64,000 nucleotides of DNA from Oligoflexia bacterium (GCA_015231955.1 JADGAN010000011.1:1-64000); one strand, 5' to 3'. Shown: positions 1 to 9,685, numbered from the stretch's first letter. The notes: a model not told the origin generated them from the sequence alone. Program-made: numbers and translations.

Positions 1-300
1 AAAAATGACAACATTGAAACCAACTGTCTCTTAGAAAGTTTAGAGAAATTATTTTTATGTTTCGAGATGTAATCTAAAGTCATCAAGAAGAATTCTACTG
101 CGATAAAATCATCAAAGCATCGCGCGGGGCCGTAGACGCAAAACTGTGCCAGTTTAAGTTTTTTTGAAACCGTATACTGTCCCCGCTAGCTTCACACTGG
201 AACTGCTAACAAATACTGCTACCAGCCACCCTGCTACCTGCTTGCTGGATTTGTAAAACTGTTTTACTGGAATCCAGTTTAAACTTACCTTTTTTTTTAC
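1..300. other. Non-coding stretch with two stem-loops
   Basis: No credible gene is seen. A short hairpin at 141-155 (AAACTG/CAGTTT arms) is followed by a T-run and could terminate a plus-strand transcript entering from outside the window. A two-tier stem-loop lies at 245-277: outer arms CTGGATT/AATCCAG and inner arms GTAAAAC/GTTTTAC. It is followed, about 12 nt later, by nine T on the plus strand. The segment between repeats CTGCTA three times (about 206-236). It sits downstream of the TSCPD gene on the minus strand, where no T-run follows the hairpin. Confidence 0.4.
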
Positions 301-543
301 TCAACCCCTCAGCGCCTCTTCCAGTGCAATGACCAGTTGATCTGCACAAGAGGTTCCATTTTGACAAATAATTCCTCGAAGTTTTTTAATGACCTCTTCT
401 ACTGGCATTCCCTCTACAAGTTTGCTCATAGCTTGTAAATTCCCAAGACAGCCATTAATAAATTGCAGGTTTTTCACACAACCGTCTTCAATATCAAATC
501 TAATTTCACTAGGACATATACCTTGCGGTTGATAACTGATCAT
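301..543 (-). CDS. TSCPD domain-containing protein (TIGR03905-like)
   Basis: A small 80-aa protein that matches the family of short proteins related to the C-terminal TSCPD segment of B12-dependent ribonucleotide reductases. It starts with ISYQPQGICPSEI, contains NGCLGNLQ, and carries a TSCADQL variant of the TSCPD motif near residue 64, with cysteines spread as in that family. Function is unknown; a metal or redox role has been inferred from the cysteines only. It lies 34 nt downstream of acnA on the same strand and probably shares its transcript. The start is ATG at 543, preceded by a weak GGAA. Confidence 0.75.
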   Translation of the reverse strand: MISYQPQGICPSEIRFDIEDGCVKNLQFINGCLGNLQAMSKLVEGMPVEEVIKKLRGIICQNGTSCADQLVIALEEALRG

Positions 544-577
544 AATTTAATTTTCCAATAGATAAAAGTTGGCCTGG

Positions 578-3205
578 TTAAAAAAAGCGCTTAAGTGCAA
601 AGGGAAGAATTCCACCTGCTTGCAATTGAAGCATTTCCGATTCAGTATCTACTCGGCATTTAAGCCGAGTTTTTTCCATACCATCTATTGCTAAAATCAC
701 TTGCGCTTGCGCTTTTAATTTGCCAATCCCTAAAAGAGAGATAGACTCTGCACCGGTAATTTTTAAACTCTCCCAAGAGTCTCCTGGTAAAAATTCCAAG
801 GGAATAATTCCCATCCCGATTAAGTTTGAACGGTGGATACGCTCAAAACTTTCTGCAATAACCGCACGCACCCCTAAAAGATTTGGCCCCTTGGCCGCCC
901 AGTCGCGAGAAGAACCTGAACCATACTCCTTACCGGCCATGATCAGCAGTGGTGTTTTATCGTTAGCATAGGAGATGGCCGCATCGAAAATGGTCATCAC
1001 ACTCCCCTTGTAACGAGTTACACCGCCTTCTGTGCCTGCTACCATGGCATTTTTTATGCGAACGTTGGCAAAGGTTCCTCTCATCATCACTTCGTGATGT
1101 CCTCGCCGAGAACCGTAAGAGTTAAAATTTTCCACTGGCACACCACAACTTATCAAATATTTTCCTGAGGGAGAATCGCGTTTAATCGAACCTGCAGGAG
1201 AGATATGATCGGTAGTAATACTATCGCCAAAGAGTGCAAGGATCTTGGCATCCTTAATATCCTCTTGTTTAAAAATGTGATGATCTAAAAAGGGTGGCCG
1301 CTTAATGTAGGTACTGTTTTCGCTCCACTCATAGCGGAGCGATGCTCGAAGCGGCAACTCGTTCCAAAGCTTTGAACCGACAAAAATCTCTTGGCGTTTT
1401 TTTACAAACAACTCCCGCGATAAAACCTTTTCCATTACCGCATTAATCTCACTATTACTAGGCCAAAGATCGGAGAGAAAAACTTGTTGTCCACTCCTAT
1501 CCACTCCCAGAGCATCTTTACTAAGATCGACCAATACGGAACCAGCAAGCGCATACGCCACGACCAGAGGTGGTGATGCCAAATAGTTAGCACGCACTTG
1601 GGAATGAATACGTCCCTCAAAATTACGATTTCCTGAAAGCACGGCGGCCACAGCAAGCTTTTTTTGATTAACCTCTAGAGACACCTCTTCAGGCAAAGGG
1701 CCGGAGTTACCAATGCAAGTGGTGCACCCATGGCCCACGATATTAAACCCCAGAGCATTTAAATCCTCTAAAAGACCTGCACTCTGTAAATACTCTGCCA
1801 CCACTTGCGATCCGGGAGCGAGTGAAGTTTTTATCCAAGATTTCACTGTAAGGCCACGCTCTCTTGCTTTTTTTGCAACCAACCCTGCTGCAATCATCAC
1901 GGAAGGGTTGGAGGTATTGGTACAACTGGTGATAGCCGCAATCACCACATCCCCATCTTTTATTTTTCCTTGCTCTACTGCCTCATCACTACTCTTCATC
2001 ATAAACGATTTTTCAAAGGACTCTTTGACTGCACTAAGTAGCACACGATCTTGTGGCCTTTTAGGTCCTGCCAGAGAAGGCCTGACTTGAGATAGATCGA
2101 AGCGCAAGTGATCGCTATAAAGGGGGGGAAGCGCACTACTACCGCTGCCGGCCCACAAGAGTTGCTCTTTAGCATAATGTTCAACCAATAAAACCTCCTC
2201 GTCACTACGACCGGTAAGCCGCAAGTAGGATAGTGTCTCCTCATCGATAGGAAAAAATCCAATGGTGGCCCCATACTCAGGCGCCATATTGGCAACCGTT
2301 GCACGATCAGCAAGGGAGAGCTCTTTTAGTCCACTCCCATAAAACTCCACAAATTTTCCCACCACTCCTTGCTTTCGCAACATCTCTGTAATCGTCAACA
2401 CCAAGTCGGTGGCAGTCACGCCCTCGCTAAGTTCTCCCAAAAGCTCCACACCCACCACTTGCGGCACCAGCATATTAACAGGAATTCCTAGCATCGCCGC
2501 CTCTGCCTCAATACCACCCACACCCCAGCCAACGACTGATAATCCATTGATCATCGTCGTGTGGCTGTCAGTTCCTAGTAGCGAGTCGGGATAGGCCAGC
2601 ACCTCTTGGGTGGCGTGATCCTCCTCACTCCAGACTACCTTGGCCAGTGATTCTAAATTCATCTGATGAACAATTCCTTTTCCTGGCGGAATCACACGGA
2701 AATTTTTTACGCTCGTCTGCGCCCATCGCAAAAATTGGTAGCGCTCACGATTCTCTTCATACTCGCGATCAATATTTTGTTGTAAAGAGCCTTGATCACC
2801 GTAGTGGTGAACTGTAACGGAGTGATCAATTACTAGATCCACCGGAATCAAGGGATTGACTCGACTAGCATCACCACCTTTTTCGTGAACAGCATCGCGC
2901 ATCGCTGCTAAATCCACCATGGCAGGCACGCCCGTAAAATCTTGCATCAAAATACGTGTCGGACTAAAGTCGATGGCACTAGCGTGTAGCTTTGCTGTTT
3001 CTTTAGAGTTATAACACTCTTTCCATGAGAGCAGTGTTGCCACTCCCTCTGCCTTTGCGCCCGCTTTACGTAGAATATTTTCTAGCAACACTCGCAACGA
3101 ATACGGCAAGGCCATCATTTGCTCTTGCTGATTTTCCAAACTACGTAAAGCGTAGATCGAATAGTTTTTACTTCCCACGCGAATAGTTTTTTTTGTCTCA
3201 CTCAT
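578..3205 (-). CDS. acnA: Aconitate hydratase A
   Basis: Interconverts citrate and isocitrate in the TCA cycle; cytoplasmic [4Fe-4S] enzyme. At 875 aa it has the usual AcnA/IRP1 length and domain order: GTDSHTTMINGL near residue 211, cluster ligands Cys428 (AAITSCTNTSNP) and Cys494/Cys497 (GHGCTTCIGNSG), and the C-terminal swivel domain with KEYGSGSSRDWAAKG near residue 770. All cluster cysteines are present, so it should be active. The start ATG at 3205 follows a purine-rich GGAAAAAGAGAG. It lies 24 nt after the mqo-like gene and 34 nt before the TSCPD gene, so a three-gene operon is likely. IRP-type RNA binding is known for relatives but cannot be judged here. Confidence 0.97.
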   Translation of the reverse strand: MSETKKTIRVGSKNYSIYALRSLENQQEQMMALPYSLRVLLENILRKAGAKAEGVATLLSWKECYNSKETAKLHASAIDFSPTRILMQDFTGVPAMVDLAAMRDAVHEKGGDASRVNPLIPVDLVIDHSVTVHHYGDQGSLQQNIDREYEENRERYQFLRWAQTSVKNFRVIPPGKGIVHQMNLESLAKVVWSEEDHATQEVLAYPDSLLGTDSHTTMINGLSVVGWGVGGIEAEAAMLGIPVNMLVPQVVGVELLGELSEGVTATDLVLTITEMLRKQGVVGKFVEFYGSGLKELSLADRATVANMAPEYGATIGFFPIDEETLSYLRLTGRSDEEVLLVEHYAKEQLLWAGSGSSALPPLYSDHLRFDLSQVRPSLAGPKRPQDRVLLSAVKESFEKSFMMKSSDEAVEQGKIKDGDVVIAAITSCTNTSNPSVMIAAGLVAKKARERGLTVKSWIKTSLAPGSQVVAEYLQSAGLLEDLNALGFNIVGHGCTTCIGNSGPLPEEVSLEVNQKKLAVAAVLSGNRNFEGRIHSQVRANYLASPPLVVAYALAGSVLVDLSKDALGVDRSGQQVFLSDLWPSNSEINAVMEKVLSRELFVKKRQEIFVGSKLWNELPLRASLRYEWSENSTYIKRPPFLDHHIFKQEDIKDAKILALFGDSITTDHISPAGSIKRDSPSGKYLISCGVPVENFNSYGSRRGHHEVMMRGTFANVRIKNAMVAGTEGGVTRYKGSVMTIFDAAISYANDKTPLLIMAGKEYGSGSSRDWAAKGPNLLGVRAVIAESFERIHRSNLIGMGIIPLEFLPGDSWESLKITGAESISLLGIGKLKAQAQVILAIDGMEKTRLKCRVDTESEMLQLQAGGILPFALKRFF

Positions 3206-3229
3206 CTCTCTTTTTCCTTTTCCTTGTTT

Positions 3230-4585
3230 TTACTTTTTAATTAAATCTTTTTCAATGCTCTCTTTATCTAAAGTAAACTCTCCCTTAAAAAACTCCATGA
3301 TCTTGATAGAATCATTATACGCATTCCCTAGAGCATTTGAGGCCCCAGGAGAAGGGGTAATGTTAAAAATAATATTCTCTCCCATCACCTTGGCCTCACC
3401 TAGCTCCAGCTTACGCGTGCGCGTATTCACAATTTGTGGTCGCGTACCACCCATGCCTTTAGCATAGATCAATTCCTTAAGTTTAAGTGTGGGGATAATC
3501 TTTCGCACCTCTTTAATGAACAGGCGCTTGCCAATAAAGGGGAGATCGTAAAGAAAATTCTTAAAGATATAAGTAAAAATAGTTTTGTCCGATAAAATTT
3601 TAAAAAGTGCCAAAATGGAGGCAAAGTTAAGCCCACAACTTTGAATATAATCAAAAAAGGAGGACCAATTTCTTCTCTCTAAAAAGGGTATCGCTTTAGC
3701 CGTAGGTCCAAAACGCGTCTCCTTGGCATTATGCACTTCGGGATCACCATGAATGGCCGCAAAAGGGAGTTTCTTATTTTGAAGTGTGTACACCTTTCCG
3801 TTTAAGACATGCGGGGCCCAGTAGAAACTTCCAGCAACCGATAACAAAGAGTACTCACACCCGTGTCCCAGCTTTTGCGCCATCATTAAACTATGGCCAC
3901 CAGTTGAAACTACGACTGTGCGTGCTGTGATGGCATTTCCCTCATTACTCCGCAGGCAATAACCGCCACTTGTAACAGGGATAATTTCCACAATTTTAGT
4001 GTTGAACAACATCTTGGCATCACTATTGCTTGCCAAAGCATTCTCCACAAACGAGTGTGCCAAATTTTGAAAATCGATGGTGTAACCCTCATCAGTGGAA
4101 AGTGCCAGCAACTCTTCATCCTCATCTCGGCCCTTAACCACTAAAGGCTCTAACTCTAAAATCCGCTGACGATCAATTTTTTGCAACCGAGGAAAGAGCT
4201 GCTTAAACTCCTCATAACGCTTAGAAAGCTCCACCACTTGCTCTGGCCCCACGGCCAGTACCATCTTATTATATTTGCTAAAGAGGTTATCTCTTCTGCC
4301 GGCCCGTTTCTCTTCCTCTACATAGTGTTTAATCATTACCGCCGTCTGGTTCACCTTGGTGGCCTTTTCCAAAGTATAGTTGGTTTCAATATCTCCAAAG
4401 TGTAGCGTCTGGCTATTATGCGTTCGTGCCGAATTCACTCGACCTACATCCTGGTACTTTTCAACTAAGAGAATACGCTTTAAAGTGCTGTAGCGACAGA
4501 GCATGTATAAAAGACCAGTTCCAGTTATCCCACCACCCACAATTACCAAGTCGTAATCACATCGATTACTTTGACCGTTGTTCAT
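3230..4585 (-). CDS. mqo: FAD-dependent malate:quinone oxidoreductase-like protein
   Basis: A 451-aa FAD oxidoreductase. The N-terminal Rossmann motif is LVIVGGGITGTGLLYML (about residues 13-29), followed by RVNSARTHNSQTLHFGDIETNY, an Mqo-type substrate/FAD segment. A C-terminal GGTRPQIVNT and GASNALGNAYND close the fold. Mqo oxidises malate to oxaloacetate and passes electrons to quinone at the inner membrane face. Being the first gene of the mqo-acnA unit supports a TCA role. I prefer ATG 4585, which has TGGGGGTT just upstream; a TTG start at 4618 would add 11 residues. Other members of the DAO superfamily, such as L-2-hydroxyglutarate oxidase, remain possible. Confidence 0.8.
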   Translation of the reverse strand: MNNGQSNRCDYDLVIVGGGITGTGLLYMLCRYSTLKRILLVEKYQDVGRVNSARTHNSQTLHFGDIETNYTLEKATKVNQTAVMIKHYVEEEKRAGRRDNLFSKYNKMVLAVGPEQVVELSKRYEEFKQLFPRLQKIDRQRILELEPLVVKGRDEDEELLALSTDEGYTIDFQNLAHSFVENALASNSDAKMLFNTKIVEIIPVTSGGYCLRSNEGNAITARTVVVSTGGHSLMMAQKLGHGCEYSLLSVAGSFYWAPHVLNGKVYTLQNKKLPFAAIHGDPEVHNAKETRFGPTAKAIPFLERRNWSSFFDYIQSCGLNFASILALFKILSDKTIFTYIFKNFLYDLPFIGKRLFIKEVRKIIPTLKLKELIYAKGMGGTRPQIVNTRTRKLELGEAKVMGENIIFNITPSPGASNALGNAYNDSIKIMEFFKGEFTLDKESIEKDLIKK

Positions 4586-4827
4586 TTTAACCCCCAAGCA
4601 TTGCCATTCTAAATTCAATCAACCCATAAGATGCCTAAAAATCATAATCGTGCAAACGATAGTTTTCATCAACAATAATTTTATAGTGCAATCAAAAAAA
4701 GTTATCTTTAAGAGCAGCACAAATATCCTCGCTACAAAAAACCCATTCCCGGGACCTGCTAATCCTGATAAAATAAGCATAGATACAACTTTACACTCTT
4801 ACTCCACATAAACAAAGGATCACACCG

Positions 4828-6147
4828 ATGCAAGGTCTTGTTGATGAAAAACTCCCTTTGAAGCGATTAATCCCCCTTGGGCTTCAGCATGTGCTAGCGA
4901 TGTATGCAGGTGCAGTGGCAGTTCCCTTAATTCTTGGTTCAGCGATTGGACTTTCACACGAAGAGTTGGCATACCTGATTGCGGCCGACCTCTTTACTTG
5001 TGGAATAGCAACACTGCTACAAACACTCGGCATTGCCAGTTTCATTGGTATTCGCCTCCCTATCATTTTAGGATGCTCTTTCGTAGCGGTTGCGCCTATG
5101 ATTTTAATTGCACAAAAAAGCGGACTTCCCGCTGTCTATGGGGCGATCATCGCTTCTGGTCTTTACATCGTGCTTTGCTCTTTTTTCTTAGGAAAAATTT
5201 TAAAACTCTTTCCTCCTATCGTCTGTGGCAGTGTGATCTCTATCGTTGGGCTTACCCTAGTTCCTGTGGCGATCAATAACGCTGCCGGCGGCCTTAATAA
5301 TCCTCACTATGGAGATCCCAAAAATCTGGCCCTCGCTGCCACAGTTATGATCACCATCATCCTCATTAATAAATATTTTACTGGTTACATCAAGGCCTTA
5401 TCGGTCTTGCTTGGAATTATTGTGGGAACTCTACTCGCCTCTTTTCTGGGCATGACTCACTTTGAAGAACTCTCTAGAGCAAGCTATTTTGGATTGATCA
5501 AACCCTTCTACTTTGGGTTGCCGGAGTTTCATTTTGAGGCGATCCTTTCCATGTGCCTAGTCTCCACCATTTGCCTGATTGAAACCATTGGCGTCTTTAC
5601 TGGCATTGGAAAAATTTGCAACAAAGATCTTAGCGAAAACGATTTAGCACGCGGAATTCGTGGAGAAGGAGTCGCACAAATGTTAGGTGGCGCTTTCAAC
5701 TCCTTTCCCTACACCACCTTTTCCCAAAACGTAGGACTTGTGGCCCTCTCTGGAGTGCGCAGTCGCTACGTCTGTGCTTGTGCCGGAATCATCCTCATGA
5801 TCTTAGGTCTGATTCCTAAATTTGCCGCCATTGCTACTATTATCCCGATGGCGGTCATCGGTGGTGCCATGATCCCCATGTTTGGCATGGTAGCAGCGGC
5901 GGGAGTAAAAATGCTTGCCCACTCCGTGGACTTTTCCAAGTCGAGCAACCTCCTGATCATCTCTTGCTCACTCGCCTTTGGTGTCGGTAGCTCCGTCGTC
6001 CACAACGCCTTCGATAAACTCCCACACATCTTTCAACTCTTCTTAGGACACGGAATCGTCTCTGGCAGCATCGTGGCCATCGTACTAAATCTCTTTCTAA
6101 GCTCTGACTCCGACAATGCTGCCAAGGACGAAGAGCTGGCCTTATAA
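4828..6147 (+). CDS. NCS2 family xanthine/uracil-type permease
   Basis: A polytopic 439-aa transporter with about 12-14 hydrophobic segments, of the nucleobase:cation symporter-2 family. It begins LIPLGLQHVLAMYAGAVAVP, typical of bacterial PbuX/UacT. The signature QNVGLVALSGVRSR (about residue 298 on) matches the NCS2 motif QNxGxxxxTGxxSR, with Ser for Thr. The Glu of the IETIGVFTG segment is the usual substrate or proton site. Xanthine or urate is more likely than uracil from the motif. The start ATG 4828 follows AAAGGAT. It is transcribed divergently from mqo. No purine-riboswitch pattern was recognised in the leader. Confidence 0.9.
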   Translation: MQGLVDEKLPLKRLIPLGLQHVLAMYAGAVAVPLILGSAIGLSHEELAYLIAADLFTCGIATLLQTLGIASFIGIRLPIILGCSFVAVAPMILIAQKSGLPAVYGAIIASGLYIVLCSFFLGKILKLFPPIVCGSVISIVGLTLVPVAINNAAGGLNNPHYGDPKNLALAATVMITIILINKYFTGYIKALSVLLGIIVGTLLASFLGMTHFEELSRASYFGLIKPFYFGLPEFHFEAILSMCLVSTICLIETIGVFTGIGKICNKDLSENDLARGIRGEGVAQMLGGAFNSFPYTTFSQNVGLVALSGVRSRYVCACAGIILMILGLIPKFAAIATIIPMAVIGGAMIPMFGMVAAAGVKMLAHSVDFSKSSNLLIISCSLAFGVGSSVVHNAFDKLPHIFQLFLGHGIVSGSIVAIVLNLFLSSDSDNAAKDEELAL

Positions 6148-6161
6148 CACTACTCTACACT

Positions 6162-7133
6162 CTACTCATCTTGTTCTAGCATTGAAACCCGCATGCTTCC
6201 TTTTTCACCATAAGCTACCGTTTTAAGCCGCTCCGAAGATATGCCTCCTTGGCGTACAAGATAATTTCGCACAGAAATTGCACGATCGCGACTGAGCTTT
6301 AAGTTATGGCTTTTAGGGCCTATGGTAGAGGCATAACCTGCAATTTTAATTTTCATGCTTGGGTTGTCTTTTAAAATCTGAATATTCTGATCTAAGATCT
6401 TCTTTCCCTCTGGAGTTATGGATGCCTTCCCAAAATAGAAATGCACATCAGAAAATTCCATAAAAGTCGGTCGAGGTGCCATTGCTACCTCCATCGAACG
6501 ATTAAGCTCTCTGTTTTCAAGCTCTGAAACCGGTTTTTCAGCTGGCGTTGGTTTTGGTGCAGGAACCGGGGCAGTTTCAACTCTCTTTTCCTCCTCTCCA
6601 CCAAAGAGAAAGGTAAGCCCAAGTGTACCCTCATAATTCGCATAGTCATTGCTATCTAAAATTAAGATATGTCTAAGATCGGCCCGTAATGCCAACATAT
6701 CATTGAAAAACCAAAGGAGCCCTGGACCGTAATTAAAAAGCCCTGCTGAGCGCTTTTTAGGGAAGGTTGGATTATCAATGGAAATCACCCCCCCTCCTGC
6801 AGCAAGAAAGGGGGAGATACGTTTATCTGTACCCAAAAGATACAAAAAATCGCCACCATAACGGTAGACATCGATATCTCTATCGTCGTTTCCAGTGGAT
6901 CTACTTTCAACATAATCGAAGATGGCTTCGACACTCATGTTTTTCTCAAATGCTATTCCAAGGCGAGCACCCATCGAAGGGCGAAGCTTCATGTGTTGCT
7001 CACCATCAAAGAGATAAGCTCCAACAAAAGGAGAAAGCGTTACTCCTCCTTTCGAATACTCAGCAAAAGCTGGAATGGCAACGAAGAGCAGTAAGCAAGA
7101 TGCAAATCCCCAATATTTTCTTTTCATCATCAA
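6162..7133 (-). CDS. OmpA family outer-membrane protein, shortened C-terminus
   Basis: A 323-aa protein: signal peptide (residues 1-24, ending AFAEYS), an 8-strand-type barrel (about 25-175), a Pro/Ala/Lys linker (PAPKPTPAEKP), and a peptidoglycan-binding OmpA domain (about 225-323) with VHFYFGKASITPEGKKIL, IAGYASTIG and LSRDRAISVRNYLV. It should tether the outer membrane to peptidoglycan. The final part stops abruptly after AYGEKGSMRVSMLEQDE, where relatives carry a longer ending before the last beta strand; a small internal deletion is plausible. The start ATG 7133 follows AAGGAG. It converges with the permease gene, 14 nt apart. Confidence 0.88.
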   Translation of the reverse strand: MMMKRKYWGFASCLLLFVAIPAFAEYSKGGVTLSPFVGAYLFDGEQHMKLRPSMGARLGIAFEKNMSVEAIFDYVESRSTGNDDRDIDVYRYGGDFLYLLGTDKRISPFLAAGGGVISIDNPTFPKKRSAGLFNYGPGLLWFFNDMLALRADLRHILILDSNDYANYEGTLGLTFLFGGEEEKRVETAPVPAPKPTPAEKPVSELENRELNRSMEVAMAPRPTFMEFSDVHFYFGKASITPEGKKILDQNIQILKDNPSMKIKIAGYASTIGPKSHNLKLSRDRAISVRNYLVRQGGISSERLKTVAYGEKGSMRVSMLEQDE

Positions 7134-7442
7134 ATTCTCCTTTTTATGAAACTGTTTACTAAAGATACACTTGTTTATTGCAATCGCTGTTCCAAAAAAA
7201 ACAGCTACTTTATAGCAAGTAGGCCTTTTTCTTCACCGAGGTTGTCATTTTTTTGTCATGGCCGTCACTAAAGGTTTTTATTTCATACTTAGGTTTATGC
7301 TAACCATAAATAAGTTTTCAAGATTTCTTATTGGAGGTCATTTTTATCTAGAGTATAAGGGTTACTGATGCTGTGTAAGCAAACTCAGATAAATATTACT
7401 TGCACGCTATTTATATTTTCCACAAACATTAGGAGTTAAGGA
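7134..7442. other. Divergent intergenic region
   Basis: This 309-nt AT-rich region separates the ompA-like gene from the plus-strand stress cluster. It must hold both promoters. No gene longer than about 23 codons is seen, and no convincing operator or riboswitch was recognised. A candidate weak -35-like TTGCAC near 7399 precedes an AT-rich TATTTATATTTT stretch. Confidence 0.3.
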
Positions 7443-7892
7443 ATGACAACTATTAATGATAAAAAAAATCGATTGTTCCAGTCAGCAGCTCTGGTAACTA
7501 CAGTCGTTTTTATACTTGCAGGTTGCGCTGGAGAACAAATAAAAACAATTGAAGGGAGTGCTCTGGTTCCCGCGGCCAGTGGTACGGTTAAATATGTAAC
7601 GACAGAAAACAACAACACAAAAGTAAAAATAGAAACAAGCTGCCTCACTCGTCCCTCTAGAGTTATGTCTGGGGCAACAACCTATGTCTTATGGGCAAAA
7701 CCAATCTCCGCCAATGCTACTCCACAGAACATGGGGGCCTTCAACGTTGACGAAAAATTACAAGGATCACTGGAAACGATGATTCCTTTTAAAGAGTTTG
7801 ATCTTTTTGTTACTTCTGAACTCGCAGGAGGAGTAGCAGAACCAAGTGGAGAACACTTAATGGAAACACGAATTGTTGGAGCAGAAAAATAA
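7443..7892 (+). CDS. Small lipoprotein of unknown function
   Basis: A 149-aa protein with a lipoprotein signal: hydrophobic segment VTTVVFILAGC, with LAGC as lipobox near residue 28. The rest looks like a beta-rich periplasmic domain, with TTYVLWAKPISANATPQNMG followed by a GSLETMIPFKEFDLFVTSE segment. That pattern resembles the small sandwich domain at the C-terminus of some anti-sigma-K-type proteins; this is a weak resemblance, and no sigma or cytoplasmic part is present. The start ATG 7443 follows AGGAGTTAAGG. It is the first gene of a plus-strand series of envelope and stress proteins. Confidence 0.7.
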   Translation: MTTINDKKNRLFQSAALVTTVVFILAGCAGEQIKTIEGSALVPAASGTVKYVTTENNNTKVKIETSCLTRPSRVMSGATTYVLWAKPISANATPQNMGAFNVDEKLQGSLETMIPFKEFDLFVTSELAGGVAEPSGEHLMETRIVGAEK

Positions 7893-7909
7893 TAAACAAG
7901 GAAAACATT

Positions 7910-8101
7910 ATGCCACTGATTCAATTAGTGATTACTTTAGTCGTGGTAGGATTAATTTTATGGGCAATTAATAGCTACATTCCTATGCAACCCACTATCA
8001 AAAAAATACTCAACGTAGTGGTTATCATTATCGTCATCCTCTGGATACTCTCTCTCTTTGGACTCATCGGGAACATGCCCATCATGCATATTGGCCGGTA
8101 A
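7910..8101 (+). CDS. Thivi_2564 family mini membrane protein
   Basis: A 63-aa protein with two transmembrane helices (about 2-20 and 32-52) joined by INSYIPMQPTIKKILN. The pattern xWxINxYIPMxxxIKxxLN is characteristic of the Thivi_2564 family of tiny inner-membrane proteins, of unknown function and often found among stress genes. The start ATG 7910 follows AAGGAAAAC. It lies 17 nt after the lipoprotein gene, probably co-transcribed. Confidence 0.82.
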   Translation: MPLIQLVITLVVVGLILWAINSYIPMQPTIKKILNVVVIIIVILWILSLFGLIGNMPIMHIGR

Positions 8102-8215
8102 GCTTACAATACGTTTACTGACACATTTGACTGAAAAGATCTCTAGCAAACAGGCACAGCGATTGCAATAGACCACATGTTGTTTAATAAATATTTTTCT
8201 CGGGAGATACTAATT

Positions 8216-8857
8216 ATGAAGAAGAACTATTTTCAATTATTTTTAACTTGTTTAACCGTTACTGTAAGCATCGTGCCCCTTTTCATGTTTAGTTCCTGCG
8301 GTAGTGATGATAATCCCTCATCCACTGAAAAGGCGATAAGCAATCTATTTGCCGGTTCCGATTTAGTAGAAAGAAAATGGGAGAGTGAATGCAAGGGATC
8401 GCAATTTTTCGGGGCCTCTTCCAAAAGGCGTTATGAATTTAAAGGCAGTGGCTTTGAAGAGATTGTTTTGCTTCATGAAGATGCTGATTGCAAAACGTTA
8501 AGTGGGACAATTACCTATGAAGGTGAGTATCAAGTCAGCAGCAACCAGCTCAATAATGAGACAAAGGACATCAAATTCGAATACAGCAAAGTAAGAGCAA
8601 CACCCCATACGCAAAAAGCTGTTGATGAGTTAAATGCCATCAAACTGTGCGAACACACCGATTGGGGACTGGATAAAGAAATCGATTTAACCAACACGTC
8701 TGACAATATTATTTGCCCGGTGAAAAAAACTCCCAATATAAAATACAATCTTTTTATAATTGACGGGAATAATTTGTTTTTGGGTGAAAACGACGTAGAC
8801 ACTGAAGGAGAGAGAGCAATTGAAGTTGATCGGGATAATCCTTACCATAAACTTTAA
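8216..8857 (+). CDS. Hypothetical lipoprotein
   Basis: A 213-aa protein. I chose ATG 8216, preceded by CGGGAG, over an upstream in-frame TTG/ATG because it places a clean lipoprotein signal (MKKNYFQLF...VPLFMFSSC, cysteine near residue 28) at the N-terminus. The mature part is polar, has two or three further cysteines and contains RKWESECKGS and KRRYEFKGSGFEEIV, suggestive of a lipocalin- or META-like beta barrel for periplasmic binding. No family was recognised. Confidence 0.65.
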   Translation: MKKNYFQLFLTCLTVTVSIVPLFMFSSCGSDDNPSSTEKAISNLFAGSDLVERKWESECKGSQFFGASSKRRYEFKGSGFEEIVLLHEDADCKTLSGTITYEGEYQVSSNQLNNETKDIKFEYSKVRATPHTQKAVDELNAIKLCEHTDWGLDKEIDLTNTSDNIICPVKKTPNIKYNLFIIDGNNLFLGENDVDTEGERAIEVDRDNPYHKL

Positions 8858-8890
8858 ATCACTCAGCTCTAAATCAAAAGGAGAAACTAA

Positions 8891-9685
8891 ATGAAATCAC
8901 GATATAGCTTGGCCCTCGCAATAGTGGGCATAAGCTTGACTCTATCTCTATCGTTATATGCATCCCAATATTCCACAAAGAATGCGGCCAAAATAGATAA
9001 GCAAATTGAAACCGTGGCCCATAATTCCTTTGTCTTTGAAAATTATCTCAAAGACGAAGACATCAAGATCGAGGTAAAAGACGGTGTCGTTGCTTTAAAT
9101 GGTACAACGAGTGGTGAAATGCAAAGTGCTTTAGCACAACAAACACTGGAAGGTATAAAAGGAGTTAAAAGAGTAGATAACTTTCTGAAGATTAAAGATG
9201 AAAGTGCCGGTGCCACTATCGATCAGAATTTGAGACTTCAGGAGAGAATAAGGGACACATTACTCCTTCACAGCAATATTAACAATGACAGTATTAAAAT
9301 CACTGACATTGCTGTCAATGATGGGGTGGCCACTATTAAAGGCATGGCCAGCAATCAGGCGCAAAAGGAATTAATTAGTGAATATGCAACGGATGTGGAA
9401 GGAGTTAAAAGTGTTAATAATGAAATTTTAGTCACTGAGAAAAAGAGTAAGCAACCTGGAGCAATGGTAAGAAAAATTGATGATACATCTATTACCGCCC
9501 AGGTAAAAGTGGCCATGCTCTTTCATCGCTCTACCAGTGCTCTTAAAACCAAAATTGAAACTAATAAAGGAATCGTTACCATAACTGGCAAGGCAAAAAA
9601 TAGCGCCGAAAGAGATCTGGTTACGAAGCTAACCTCAGACGTCAATGGTGTGAGAAATGTAAAAAATCATATGACCATTGAATAG
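8891..9685 (+). CDS. Periplasmic protein with three BON domains (OsmY-like)
   Basis: A 264-aa protein: signal peptide (1-24), then three BON repeats at about 33-103, 110-183 and 193-264. Each carries the family pattern IxVxDGVVxLxGxxxxxxxxxxAxxxxxxxxGVxxVxN (for example VKDGVVALNGTTSGEMQSA, VNDGVATIKGMASNQAQKE and TNKGIVTITGKAKNSAERD). BON proteins such as OsmY and DolP bind phospholipid surfaces in the periplasm and are commonly induced by osmotic stress. The start ATG 8891 follows AAAGGAGAAACTAA, a strong site. Its position before a cyclic glucan synthase fits an osmoprotection role. Confidence 0.88.
   Translation: MKSRYSLALAIVGISLTLSLSLYASQYSTKNAAKIDKQIETVAHNSFVFENYLKDEDIKIEVKDGVVALNGTTSGEMQSALAQQTLEGIKGVKRVDNFLKIKDESAGATIDQNLRLQERIRDTLLLHSNINNDSIKITDIAVNDGVATIKGMASNQAQKELISEYATDVEGVKSVNNEILVTEKKSKQPGAMVRKIDDTSITAQVKVAMLFHRSTSALKTKIETNKGIVTITGKAKNSAERDLVTKLTSDVNGVRNVKNHMTIE

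Noticed and set aside
4619-4827. Purine riboswitch ahead of the NCS2 permease
   Set aside because: The conserved core of the purine riboswitch was not found in the leader by eye.
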